Positions 22,540 through 36,500 of a stretch of 64,000 nucleotides of DNA are shown in pieces. The stretch comes from Liolophura sinensis (lineage: Eukaryota; Mollusca; Polyplacophora; Chitonida; Chitonidae): assembly GCF_032854445.1 (NCBI RefSeq), contig NC_088295.1:86945836-87009835 (forward strand), in the 5' to 3' direction. The notes below the pieces were generated by a model. The model ran no database searches. It was given only the letters and a program-made list of their open reading frames with translations, and was not told the DNA's origin. A program made the translations under genes and the position numbers. Position 1 is the first letter of the stretch, and each line of letters starts with the position of its first letter.

Positions 22540-24548
22540 TCCAATGGCGATGTCATACCTCAACAACCACTTCACATCACATGTACATAAACCTGCCAAA
22601 GTGTGTACATAAACCAGCCAAAGTATACACATAGCCAATCTTTTTCCTAAAACTGCTCAGCACCAAAGCTGTAAATCAATCTCTGAAAATTTCTTTAGTT
22701 TTATTTATTTCTTTGGTTGAAGTCCAATGCCGTGATAGTTCATAACAGCAGTCAGTTTTAGAGTAACCCACCTACAGACAAACTACAGACCCAAGAACAT
22801 TGGTAAAATGTAAGTTCTTCAATGATCTTCACGTAAAGCCATAACTAGCCCTACTATAGCAGTCATCCACTTAATGCCACCAATCAGTGGAATGACAGAA
22901 TCTAATACACCTATTAGTGGCAAATACTACAAAATAAACTTTGTTCACTATTTCTTTCAAAACAATGACAAGGAAGAGGTTTTTATCTTTGGAAATTTGT
23001 TCCCTTTTATTCACAAAAAGGGTGGGATGGCTGGAAACGTAGATATGAAAAAATAGTCCCCATACTGGAGCAGTTGTACTCTGACTTAAATGCTTTAACT
23101 TTTAGTCTCTTTTACTCTTGTATTATCAACCATCAAGTATAAATTATGAAACGTGGTCTCAATCTTTAATTGTACACTGGCAAATCTTAAATATGCCACT
23201 TTTTATGGAATCATAATCTCAACCATAAATGTAATAATAAATAAGGACCATCACTGACATAGCAGGTCAAAACACAAACTTGTTCCAAGATTCTCTGAAA
23301 CAAATGCTGCATTACATCTACACGATTTTACAGCAGCAAATGCCACTACAACTGTTAAATCCAACCAGAAATTTCTCCTTTCTGAGTAGCAAGCCCTTAA
23401 TGCATGCAAGACGACCTTGGTCATACACATCTTCCAGGTTCTTGTGAGTGGGTAACCCACTCATAATACCTTAATTATCTTAACCGCCAAAGTCTGATCA
23501 ACAAGCTCAAATAGCAAATCACCACAAAATGCATAAGAAACCAGAATATGAATCCAAATGTATGAATGAATGTGAACTGTTCGTGACATATATGAAAGAT
23601 ATCCGTCTGTTCCACCAGACCAGGTAAGGATATAAATTTAGAATACCTATGTTGTGTCTGTGATATGAAACTTTTCGATTTAGTAATTTTAAGTCATCAG
23701 AAAGAGCATTAATGGAGGTATAAATTCAGTATGTGGGGCAAGGCGCTTTTAATATTACGCTTATTTATTCAGTAACAAACTACCAACTTTCCTAATACGC
23801 ACCTTAGTTTCATGACATCTCTTATACAGCCATTTCTACCGCCTCTTCCACTGATAGTTAATTTCTAAAAGTTTCTTTCACCCACTTGGATGATTTCAAG
23901 TAAATGTAGTTCAGACTGATTTGTTTGTAATTTGGCTGGTAACTTATTTGGATGTATTAAACTGCCACCCTAAAATAGTATTCTACAGCTACCCAGGTAA
24001 TCAAACAAAAGAAAGCCTACCTGTATGACTCTTAACCCGTAAATAAATAATACACCAGCAAGTCACTACAGCATTGGATCACAATTTCATGTATTTAATA
24101 ATGATAATCATAAAAAAGTAATTTGAATACCTGCAATAATAAAAGTACATGGTATTTAACCAGCATCCTGACCCTGTTAAATATTTCAGCCCCCAAATAG
24201 TTGTAACATGCCTGAAACAGCTGGCACCTCCGATGAAGTACTGGGTACCTTTGATACTCTTTATATCGATACTTTTCATTTAAGAACATCAAGCGTTGAG
24301 AACAGATCACTGAGCTAAACAGATCTCGTACAACTAAAAAAAAACTTCAACAAAAATTAACTCTCATACCCCTGAAATGAACACAAAACAGTTATGTACC
24401 TTAACATTTCCGCCTTCTGCCTAACCTGTAAGCTGGCACACATGTTGTGATACAAAATATTTCTTAATTCTGTATACCAGACAAATGTCTGTTCATAATT
24501 TCATTTATAATAAGTGGCATAAGTTTTCTCCTAAAACATCAGCTTACA
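22540..24548. other. Intergenic DNA between the minisatellite and cyclin T, no gene seen
   Basis: AT-rich sequence with only short incidental frames. The part just below 24549 is presumably cyclin T 3' UTR. A weak family-B-tail-like phrase (TTTATTTATTTCTTTGGTTG) occurs near 22705. No poly(A) site could be chosen with confidence. Confidence 0.4.
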
Positions 24549-27500
24549 TCAAAAAGGGGGTGGGGGAGGAGGTGGTGGTGGGGGAGGTGGTGGTGGAGGT
24601 AAGTTTGGGGGTGTTGACGGTAATGGAGGTGCTAGTTCCTGACTGGGAAGGGGTGGTAAAGGTGGGCAAGTTGGGTCAGATATGTACCCCCCACTACTAC
24701 TGCTAGTGTAACCAGTCATGGGGTTACTGTCTTGTTGTTTGCGTGCTATTTGTGACTTTTGCCTCTCTATTAACTGCTGTAATTGTAACTGTAACTGCAA
24801 GGTATTCACTTTGTCTTTGGAGGGTGTGCCAACTGGGATATTAGGAGATCCTGTGTCATTGCCATTCGCTTCAAGATTCTGAACACTTAAATCATTACCA
24901 AACATACGATATTCTCCCAAAGCACTCTTAAAGTCTCCAGACTCGAGGTTGGGTGGGGTGAACATTTGGGTACTAAACATGCCACTGGTATCATGAGTGT
25001 CCTTCTTTGGAAGTTTGTAAGGAGATTGTCTTGATTGATTTGCAGGGCTGGGACCTCGTTTTCTGGGCTTGACTGGAGAAGCAGATATGCCTACAGATGA
25101 TAGGTCAGACACAAAATTGCCCTGATTGAAGGAGCTGGACTGCCATGAAGTCTGTTGAGATTGGAAGCCTGAGCCAACGGAATGTGGGTTGAAGTCTGGA
25201 CTATCTCTATAAACACTCTGAGCCCTAGAGGGTTGAGAGAAGCCAGCCACTGGGGGAGACGTCAGAGCAGCAATCCTCTGGTCCAGTTTGGATTCTGAAC
25301 CAGCAGTAAGCAAGCTGGAATTTTCTGCAATACTTCCAGAATTTCCGTAATATGTGCTGTTCCTACTTCTGCTATCAACTGGCTGTCTCTCACTGGGGCT
25401 GCTGAACTGCATGGCCTCTGCCTGCCCCATTTGTGCTTGCTGTTGATGTCGATGGGAATATTTGGCAGAAGAATGTGAACGAGAGTCTGATTTGTTTCCA
25501 TTGGTCCCAGAATGGCTCAGTCTATTTGACAGTTTAAGTTTAATTGGTGGTTGGCCAGCTGGTCTGTCTTTGCTCTGCTCTTTTGATTTGTGTGAATGCT
25601 TGTGCCGGTGGTGTGTAGAGGCCTGTTGATGCTGCAAGCTATCCACTGCATCCGTATGATGCCTTTCTCTGGGAGCAGGTGGATTACTGTAAGCTTTGGT
25701 CAATCCAGAACTGTTTCTGTGTGACTCAGGCCTCACTTTGTCCATACTCAATGAAGGCATAGAATCTGTTTTTGTGGATCTACTTCTCTGATGATCTAAA
25801 TTCGGTAATGAGCGTGGTTCTGCTCTTGTATCATGGAGTCTTTGGTGTTCAGAGCCCAGGGATGAAAACTCTTTTGCACCTCGCTGCAGATCATATTCCA
25901 TAGATGACAGTGGCTCTCCTTTCACCCCTCTCTGACGACTGAGATCTCCAACAGACAGAGGCTCGGGCTTCGTGTGACTAGTTCTTGGATGTTCATGGCC
26001 AGGATGGCTCATCCTCGGTTCTCCAGAACTGGCCGCAGCTGCAGCAGCTGCCAGTCGTTCACGCTCTTTCCTTTCCTTGTATTCTTTAAATGACGTTGTC
26101 GTTGGAGTGGTTTCTGCTTTCACTTTCTTTCTACAGTCTACAGTAGGTGTGGCAGGCTGTTGGTGCTGGGCTCTGCCTGCAAGGGTAGATGCAGAGGACT
26201 TGGTCATGGTGGCTGAAGCACCGTGGTTCTCTTGGCGCCCATGTCGTCCGTCCACTGGGTGATTCCCTGGGGCAGACGGTGGTTCAGCAGAGATGGCAGC
26301 AGATGTAGCACTTGGCCTGGGGCGTTTGTCTGTGGGGTTTTCTCTTTCCTGGGCTGCATTCTGAGAATTGCAACAAATGGATCAATAACTACATGAATTT
26401 TTGAGCACAACTGATGTCCTACATGTACTATGATTATTCCTTCACCATTCCAGTAATGAAATCTCTGATATGTGAAATGAATTACGTTTCCATGTACAAG
26501 GAATGCAAATTACTCCTATTTTCCAATAGTCATGCAATGATTGAACACACAAGTACATCAACAACAGCCATCACTACATACATCGACAGACAGAACTTAC
26601 CTTCCAGGTCATAATCTTTCGTTTTAAACGGCTAGGGCAGTTGTCCAGAATGGTCAAGAAATCTTGGGTAAAACCTAGAATATAAAATGTAAAGCTGTTA
26701 TTTCTCCACAAAAACATTAACAATAATTACTGTATTAATTAATAATAATAAAACAATTACACAAGCGTCAATAGTTAGATTATCAACTAGAGCCCAAGGG
26801 CTCTGAAATGGGTCTATTGCTCTTCTTCTATTTTTATTTTTCTTGTAATTAATGACCAATTGTCTTCTAGTACAATTCACTGGTCGACTTCTTGTCACAA
26901 GTAAGTTTTTCCAGGAACTAGTTTCCTCCACCCATGAAATTGAGAGCCATCGTGTAAGTGAAAAATTCTTGTGTATGACATTAACCATCTAACAACCAAA
27001 TATATCAATGGTCAATGGCCTGACAGTTGCAGTCAGTCAGTGCCTTACTCATCTGGGCCAGCAAAGGCCTGCAGATTGCCTGGAGTCTTTGGACTGTATT
27101 CAGGTAACTCAGTCAATAAGGTTCATTCTGAACTGCACTAATAACACTCACTAAAATATAATCCAAATGAAACATGAGTGGACTGACCTTCCAATGTTTC
27201 CAGTGAGACATGCTGGTCCACATACCAAAACCAGTCTTTTCCTTCTGAAGACCTTGGGATCTACGGGTGACACAAAACAAAAAAGTTTTAACACTGAAGC
27301 ATCAAGTCCACAGAGGAACCATCAGTGAATCCATGTACATATATGAAGTTTTGTTTCATCTGGTTGAAAAAATCTGGAGATATAAATGAATACATTAGCA
27401 AAATATGAATTTTCCTCAGAGAGGAGGTTGAAAATTAGTAAAATATTGCCTGACATCCTTCACTTTTGATAGGGTTCCTACTCACTTATTATTGCAGAGA

Positions 27501-30500
27501 TAATTGAATATTTTCTCAAGATATTTTTATAGTGAACACAGGACTAACATAAAGCCTTTCAGACAAAGTTGAACAAGTAGTGAAAAAAACTCAAGCTCTT
27601 AAGTCACCAAAAATAATCCACAGAAACCGGCAAACTGAAAAGCTCTCCTTCATGTACAACTTCATGGGGAATCATTTAACACTACAAAATATTTAATTTT
27701 AATGATGTACCTTGAATATCTCTTATGTTTTTACCAAAAAAAATAAATCATCAACCCAAAATCTGTTCACACTCACCTCCCAGTTGGACCATTTACAAGC
27801 CAGGTGGATGCAGACACAAGCTACCACAGTTGGCTTAGTTTGAAGACAGAGAGTTGTCAGGTGTAGACTAGTAATAGAAATGACACAAAAACAAGAGAAG
27901 AAAATTAGTAAATACAAATCCTCAACTCAGTGGGAGTACATTGTAGAATAAAGCGCGAGAGGCAGACATCACTTCAGCATCATTCAGCACTTGCAAACAC
28001 CTGAAAATGAATAATCTGTAGCTGGATTACTGACGAGAAAGAAATAAACTGGATCAAAACTGAACATACATGGCCAATATATGAGAAATTTTGAAAATTG
28101 TGTCAAATCAAACACTTCTTTATACTTTGCGAATCTATGTTTGACAACCATTAATGTCAAACCAGCTCATGATCAAGATATTCTGGTGAACACATCTCAC
28201 AATTCAGAGATTACATCTTGTCAATTAGAGATTCCTTCTGTTGAATCTGGTAAATTTATAGATTTTTCAACCAAGTAAACAAGTGATGTTAATCATAATT
28301 TCAAATACTTCTAGCACCATCCAGCTAAACACCAAGTGGAATATGACATAAAATAGAGCACCTAAACACATCCCTAATACAGTCAACAGCTTTCATACAA
28401 ACCATGGATCTTGAAGTTTACATCTAATCATGTTTTTCCTTAAAGATAAAAACAGTACTTGAAAATACCATTTATCCAAGAAAAATTAATCCAACAATTA
28501 TGCATTTTATGGAGTAACTAAGTTTTTGGAGAGGATTACTGTTCTCCCTGCTCTCACAGAATTTTTTTTCTCAGTGTAGGGGATCATTCACATGCACATA
28601 AGTATTTGGTATCTGATGGTATCTGATTTAAGTATCTGATGCTGTGTAACATAATTCAAGACAAGTTAGGCCTACAACACAGACAATGACAAACTATCGG
28701 GTAACATAATGTAACATTCAAGACTATTAAGAAGAAGAGAAAGGTCTCCTGGTCTTATTTACTTATTAGGAGATATTTATTTGAGGTGAATGGGATCAAA
28801 TCTGCTGGAAATTCCAGCCAATAAATCCTACACAATGATAATTATATGTCCAGTACCACAAAAAAATGTTGGTTTATGGAGGTTCCATGTGCAACAACAA
28901 CATTGCTGTGTACTTTGGACAGATGTCATTAGTAAGCAGCTAAGGTGAATCAAGATTCATGTCTTAAACTGTATTTCTTAAAATACGCAGTGGACTTCAA
29001 ATGGAGAAAAACAAATAAAACAAAAAAAAAAACAGGCAAGAGTGTATGTAGCAGCGCTATTAAAATATAACGCATGCGTATACAGATGCTTGAAGGCATT
29101 TCTGAAACGTCGTTTATCACTTTGGGAATCGGTTTCATGCTTGCCAAGGTAAAACATGCTTCCGTCTTAGGATATCGCTGCCCGCAATTCATTCAACACT
29201 GAACTTGTACTGAAATGTCCCATGTCCGTTTCGGAAAAGTCTAGTAACAATGAATGAGTTGAACTTTATCAGTCGGACATTTCCACACAACGTCTCTTAC
29301 TCTTAGCTGGTCAGTCATGGCTGACTCAACGAAATATGGAAAACAAAGTGGCAGAAAGCAGCAATACTTCATTGTTTGATATCCTGAACTGCTCAATATC
29401 ATCTCAGCCAATGATTACACCAAGAGAAATGCACTGATTAAAGTTAAGTTTACGAGAATGTCTTCATAAATTAGAGAAACTGATCCCTAAGACAATTATC
29501 TCCCTTCTCTGGCCTCTCCTTAACCCAGCGATAATAAAACGATTTAATAAAGTCGACCAGTGTGTGTCAAATTACACAAGGTGGATCAACATGCATGAGA
29601 TACAATGGGGCCTTAAAATTGTGGTCAATAATTTACAATAGACAAGTGTCGGTTTAATCAATTAAAATACACAAGTTGTAAATAGAGACAAAAGTGGACC
29701 GAGTGACCTGGTCGTCATTGAAAAGTTGTCGGTTTTTAAACGTGTCAGCGTTGGCATATTTTCCTGCTCATGCATTTATAGTGATAATTCTTGATTTGGA
29801 ACTCAAAGCTTTCTTGATCAATTCTTTACAGCAAGATTCAATGTAATAACCAGCCCAGGTGTTTTGAGTGTTATAAACCTAATCAAAAGCATTGTCAACT
29901 TGGGTTCTTCAAACATACATATCTCCTAAATACATGAGTTATTTGTGAAGAATTATTTTCAGGAGTGGAGTTACAGCTTGAAAATCAGTTTAACATTTAA
30001 GATAAGGAAACTCTCTACTAGCATGCTCTATTCCAACCTATACCACTTGTTGTTTAGCAGGTGAGAAAATATGATCAAGTAATGTCCAGCTACTTAATTA
30101 ATCATTCAAATTACATGAATATATATTTTGTATACAGTAGGTATAAGGGCCAACAACCTGTTGGTGGCCAGAAAGTAGGATGTCTGGGCAAGGTCCTTGC
30201 TGGCTGCAGAGTGACACGCAGGTGGGCGACACATCAGAGCCAGCGAGCAGCATGGAACACAACCATCACAAGGCGGGTCAGGGAGAAAGAAAATAAAAGC
30301 TCTTTGTTAGCACTGAATTCTCTCTTTGTATATTCTTAAAAGTTCACAAGTATGTGCATACACTAGTAATACGTTTCTTATAAACTCTATGTTACTTGTA
30401 GCTGTCTTATGCACATAAAGACATATATGTAATTGTAATATTACATAGTATCAGCCTAGAAATACAACTAAATTACTTGATATTCCAGCATTCCTTTACA

Positions 30501-33500
30501 CTTGCTTGCTTGAAATTCCCCTGAAAAAGTCAAAAGACGCTATGTGCGCAACAAACACACAATCAAATGAAAAACTTGAATGGTAAGATCAAATTATCTT
30601 ACAAAATCCCTCTAAATTGCCTGTATATTTAACATCAGGAGGTACATTGTCCTATGAGTAGAAGTACATGTATTCAGCATATACACCTAATATACATGGA
30701 TCTTGTTTTGTGTGGCCCGGAAGAAAATATTCAACAAACCATGTACATTTAAATCACACGACTCTTTGCATGCCTCTCCTCACTGTAATACTGAGATGCA
30801 TATTACTTTCTTAGTGCTCCTAAACCAGGACTTCCATCTATGTTCTCACATTTAGAAGAGGAAAATGAATATCTTTGTTTCAAACTAGTTTACCATATTC
30901 ACACAATTAAATTCAACAGAATAAAAATCCTGGTATTCGAGCTAGCAGAGTTCAATTGCAATCCAGCCTGACCGTGAAGTATCATAAAACTGCACAAATT
31001 AGGAATCTGTGGTAACCAAAAACTCACTGGCTCTTCATCACAATACAATTCCACTACCACAAAGATTGGATATATTGCAGTTTTAGAGAGACCTTGTTTA
31101 CAAAAGCTAAGGAGCCAAATCTTATTTTATATTTTATTATATGTTTTCCTATATATTTTATTTGAAAAAGCAGATTAAGGGTGATCTAAATGTCAACCTT
31201 ACAAGCCAAATTTGAACTCTGTTGATCTAAAGTCAGTGAATTATTCTCTGTCAAATTTTATTTTTTGATGGGCTACCTACAAAAATGCGTTAGTAAAGAA
31301 TGGATAACATGGACTACAATAAGACCCAATGGCTAATGCTGCGCACAGGGTAAGAAAGGAGAAATCCAGAGTAGACTGAGGATTCCATCAAGTGTACTGT
31401 GCAACACAGAAACTACCCTTCATGTAATCATAAGAGATGACAGTTTATGGAATTCCAAACTGAAATGCTTTAACATTCTGTCGAAGAAGTTAAACTTATA
31501 AAAGAGAAAAAACTACAGTGTGTGTCGTAAAGAGCTAAATTTCAATAGCCTACCTACATATCATTTCAAATGTCTAGTGAACCAATGTGTACATGGAATG
31601 GTTAGCAAGTTTTGAAGTAAACATAGAAACTATATGAACCTCTGTATGTATGCATTTTATTAGTTTCTAGATGTACTAAACAAATTTGAATTGCCTGACA
31701 GCACCCATATCTATTGGTGAGAAATCCATGGCTGTGTCCAGCCTGGAGAAAACCACAGCACTTTACCTGATATCGAACATTTCCAAGGCAAGGTTACAGT
31801 CTAGTTAATACATGGCAGTTGGATTCAAATATATGCATGTGACCTCACTGGGCAATTGCCTACTGCCTTCAACACAAGCTGTCTTTGAAACCATGGCTCA
31901 GACTGAGTGTAATCGTAGATCCCAGCCAGGTGACACACGTAAAGATTACTGTCAATTATTTACCAGGAAAATACACACAGTTTGCGTCACTTCTAGCCGG
32001 TAAAGGTGTTTCATGTAACAGTTACTTACCTGTTGGATGTGTTAAACGTTGTCAAAAGTGAACAGTACTGTACTCACCTCTCACTAGGTCACATGTCTTC
32101 ACAACATGCGTGTGCGGGTGGTCAACTTTAATCTCAAAACCTGATAAAAAAAAAGATAAAAAAAGACAAGGTTCATTACAAATTAAAGAACCCCCTAACC
32201 CCCTCTCCCGTAAAGGCAGGACAGTAAAATTTTACATTATACCTAAACACTAGATACACATAACAAGCTACATATACATGTAACAAGCTGAACTTAATAA
32301 AACACCTTAGATCGTGAAGGGAACTGCATACAAACGAAAAATCCAATTGCAGCAAAGTAATGATTGCGCTTGCATGGAAAGTACAAATTACAGTAAACAA
32401 CATATGAGTATTACCAGAAATATTTAAAAAAAAGGTAAACACATCAATCATTTTGGGCAGGAGTGTGGTGAGAAGATGCATCCAATCGAAATAAAAGCTC
32501 ATACGAACTGCAAGTAAACGAAGTAAAATATGTCACCTATGATTAGCAAGTTTAAGGACCCACCTAATGTTTGTAATAGTATTCCTTCATTGATGACCAG
32601 TTCTTGTGCTTGTTCCAGGTAAGCCTTTGGGCAAAAAACAAAAAGTGATAATAACACTAAAACAACCTGTTACTTGCATCTGTATTATGAAGTGTTCAAT
32701 TCCCAGGGTTTCCTCTGGGTCAGCATTTTTTTTAGCCAGTCACATTCTGTAGCAAATACAATTTTTCTTTAGCCATACTTTCTTAGCAGCCTAGACTTGA
32801 TCTTTGTGATCTTCAACTGACTGAATGGGAGCAGTATCTATGAATCTTGGTGGTCTCCATCTGTAATTCGTTTTTATCTGCCTTGGTATAGCTGCTAGAA
32901 TCAGCTTGGTTTCTTCCAGCTACATCTGGAGTGTATCCCATTCCACATTTAGAACAATTGCCCTCAAAATAATGGCAGAATGTTTTTTTTTGAAAAAAAA
33001 AAAACAAAAAACAAAACCTTTTTTCAATTAATCTGTGTTGGGTCTTAGTAAAATGCAATTTCCTCTATCAGAAAAATTTGTTACCAAATAAATTTATAAA
33101 TTTAGTTCAAGGGTGGAAGGGTTAAAATTTTAAAGGGAAGTAACTTCATTTACGCGTCTAACACTACCTATATTTATCTCCCTTAATAGTTATTTTGTTT
33201 AATTTATTTTTTTTCTTTAGATTTGGCTATGAAAGGTTTACCCCAAAATGCCATGATACTCGTTCATTAGTTAACAAAAATGATTTTTAAGCGTCATCTA
33301 ATGTAGGTCAACTTCCAAGAATGCGGAACCCTCTTTGCAGATTTGTCCATTAAAATCGCTTTGACTACATTGTTTCGCCGAAATGAAGCGGTTTGAAATA
33401 AAAGTAAATGGACTGTTTTCATCAGAAAAATAGTGATAATATGCATCACACCAAAGTAACCCCTTACGCCTGATAAGTAGTAGGAAAGCTGCACCAGGTA

Positions 33501-36500
33501 TTTTGTGTATGACGTTTGTACATTTTCTTTGTAAATAAATTCATCACCAAAAACATTCCCATATTTTCCCTTTTCTACCGCCACTTCAAAAAATTGTTCG
33601 AAATTTGCGACAATGGCAAGTACCAACGGAAGCTCTGCTACCGTTTCTTTTTCAAAATAATTAAAAAAAAACGGATGTAATGCTTGCTTAAAAAATAAAA
33701 TAAAATAAACGCACGTGGTTTATACCAAACTGTGATGATGTTCCCCAACCCATTATTTCCGTCAGAATAGAGAACAACAACACATGGCCATGTGCATTGC
33801 GAGTCTTCACACTGTCGTTATTTCCAACCCTTCAATAGCCAGTATATATTCTTGAGTAACTAATGTCGCCAGAAACTTTCGCCTTTTCCCTGATTTTATC
33901 ACCAATCCAAATTTTTATCCGCAATTGGTGACAATGGCGAGCACCAGCAGAAGCCCTGAGTTCCACATTTACTCTGTATGTTAAAAATAATGAAACCAAT
34001 AATTATATGAAATATTTTCTGAATGTCTTCAGGACAGTAGTTTTCACCAGTCACGGTCAAAAAGACAGATATCCTCAACGTATGCACAACGAAACTTGTG
34101 TGACATCTCCTTCTTGATCGACCAGCTGTGGTTTATGCAAGGCCACATGACATTTCTTGGATAAGGATTTAGAATGCAATGGCATATGCAGGGCCTAATC
34201 TGGCCTCAGAAGGGCAGGGGGTGGAACCTCATACATTTCATACATTTTTAATGTACGCAACAACATGTACTTAGCTTGAAAATTCAGTCTAATTCAGTCT
34301 AGTGTGGAGAACTCTGCTATCCCGGATGATATGTGCATCTGATCATCACGTTGTATCATAGCTACCCCAGGCTATCATTAAAAAGTTGTTTGTTGTGGGT
34401 AACAAACCCTGTTTTTTGAAGTCAGGTCAGTCGGACAGCATTTTTTTTTTTTAAAGTAAGCTGAAAGTAATTCCCGGCCCCCATAATCTGAATGCTAATT
34501 GAATTATCGCTGGTCCAATTTTCATCACCTGCTTCATTTCAGAGTTTTAATGCTCTTTAAAAACTTTGCTGTTTTCATAACCAAGTTCTTTCACACTGAA
34601 GTCAAATATTCCTTCTTGATTCTGGATCCAACATCCAAGTAAAATCCGGTAATCAAACGCTGTGAAGTGCTGGATTAGGCCCCAATATGTGTTTCTGGGA
34701 AAACAGTTTTGCTCCGACAAGGTCTTCACTACGAGCCTGTCCTTAGTGCATGTATGTATGCTTGGGGTTTTACGTCGTACTAACAATTTTTCAGTCATAT
34801 TATGAAGAGGAGTTATTAGGTATGTGCACATATATTGTGTCTTCTTGTGGCAGGGCGAGTCAATGTAGGAAAGTGAAGCAGCTGAAGTATCACGCCAAGG
34901 ACACCAGACATGACATCTTTGGTATGACCCAAACTGGGTTTGGTCCCAGGTCTCTGGGCTTCAAGGCAGATGCTCTAACAATTAGGCTATCAAAGCGGTC
35001 CCTGTCCCTCATGTGTGTGTCCAGTATTTACCTCACTCTTGGTGTCCAGAGGAGGAGCTTCCCTGTTGAGACATTTATGGGCCACTGTGATCACATGTTC
35101 AAGTTTTCGAGGTTGTTCTTCAACTTTGGCACCTAGGAATAACGATGCAGCAGCTATGCTCTGTAAAATCAACACATGGCAAAGATTATTTTCACTGTTA
35201 TGAAGGATTATATTAAAAAAAATCTTATTCAAATGTTATGGGTCAAACTTCTTAAGTATGTGGACTTATTCAACAATGCATATGCCTGGAAAAATACTTC
35301 AAATGTCAATATTTAATCCGGTCTTGAGAGTAGATCGCAAAATAATTTGTTGTTTCCAATGAAACAAACTTCTAATTAATTTCTCTTTGAAATCAGACTA
35401 CTCAAATCATGACATATGAAGCAGAGTACCTTTAGTGAAAATGACAAAAAAAAAACCATAATACTTACATTGCGATGGAATCTGGTGAAGGAATGGAACA
35501 TGTAGAAGCGGTGCATGTAGACAATGGCTGTGTTGATGCATAGCTGGTTACTGAGAGCAGTTAAGGAGTAATACAAATTGAAATATTTTCTATAACCTTA
35601 CACCAGACGAAGTAAAATATATAAAAACTTCACTTTAAATGCTATGCATGTTTAACAGGCAAGGCAATCAATGTAACCACCCATTACATTGTCAAAGATT
35701 CCAAAAGCTGGTCATGAATAAATGTATGATAAAACAGCCCTTACTAGTCTTTTTATGGACAAGAATAAACTTTCATTAATTTTTTTTCTAAACATGTAAC
35801 TTAAGCTGAAAATTATGCTGGGCGTATGTTAATGTTTTGTCATGCTCCAAGTTTCACAAAATATTGCCTCACATTTTGGTCTTACAGCATTTACCCCAAT
35901 CACCTCATCTTGCTTACATTTTTCTGCTCTAAAATGTGCTGTAATTGAACGAACAAGTTTTGCACAACATCAAAGTGTTACAACGTAATAAGCCAAATTC
36001 AATCTTTGAATAATGTGTGCCTTTGCCCATCTGAGAAATTCAGGAATAATTGATTTACAAAATATGACAGAACTTTGATGATATCTGATTAATTACGATA
36101 TCTGATCAAAAAGCAGCACAAGAAAAATATTCACTCTGAAGTACAACTATTTTATACATCTATGTTATTTCAACTATTTGATTACATTCCCCCACAGGAT
36201 TTAGATCTGCACCAGCGCTGAAATGTGGTTGTTAAATACTCATTTTGTCCATTTTCACTGCTTTAATATTAAAACCAGCTATGTTTGTCAGCTGAAGAGT
36301 ATGTGCAATTGGAATCATCTGTGACCGTGCCTTAAACTGAACGTAATTCCCTTTCCTTATGCATTTGAACACTGAAATAGGATTCAGTGCTATGGGCTAT
36401 ATTAACCCAAAATTATTTCACTGGTGAATCATGGTAGTGTAATATGGACATTGTAAATGGTATCATTATAAATGTAAGTAAACCTGAGATCTTTTGATAC

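Noticed and set aside
24485-24706. Val/Gly-rich plus-strand open frame
   Set aside because: It is the antisense of the cyclin T proline-rich tail.
33294-33626. 110-codon minus-strand open frame in cyclin T intron 3
   Set aside because: No recognisable domain, AT-rich composition and no matching exon partners.
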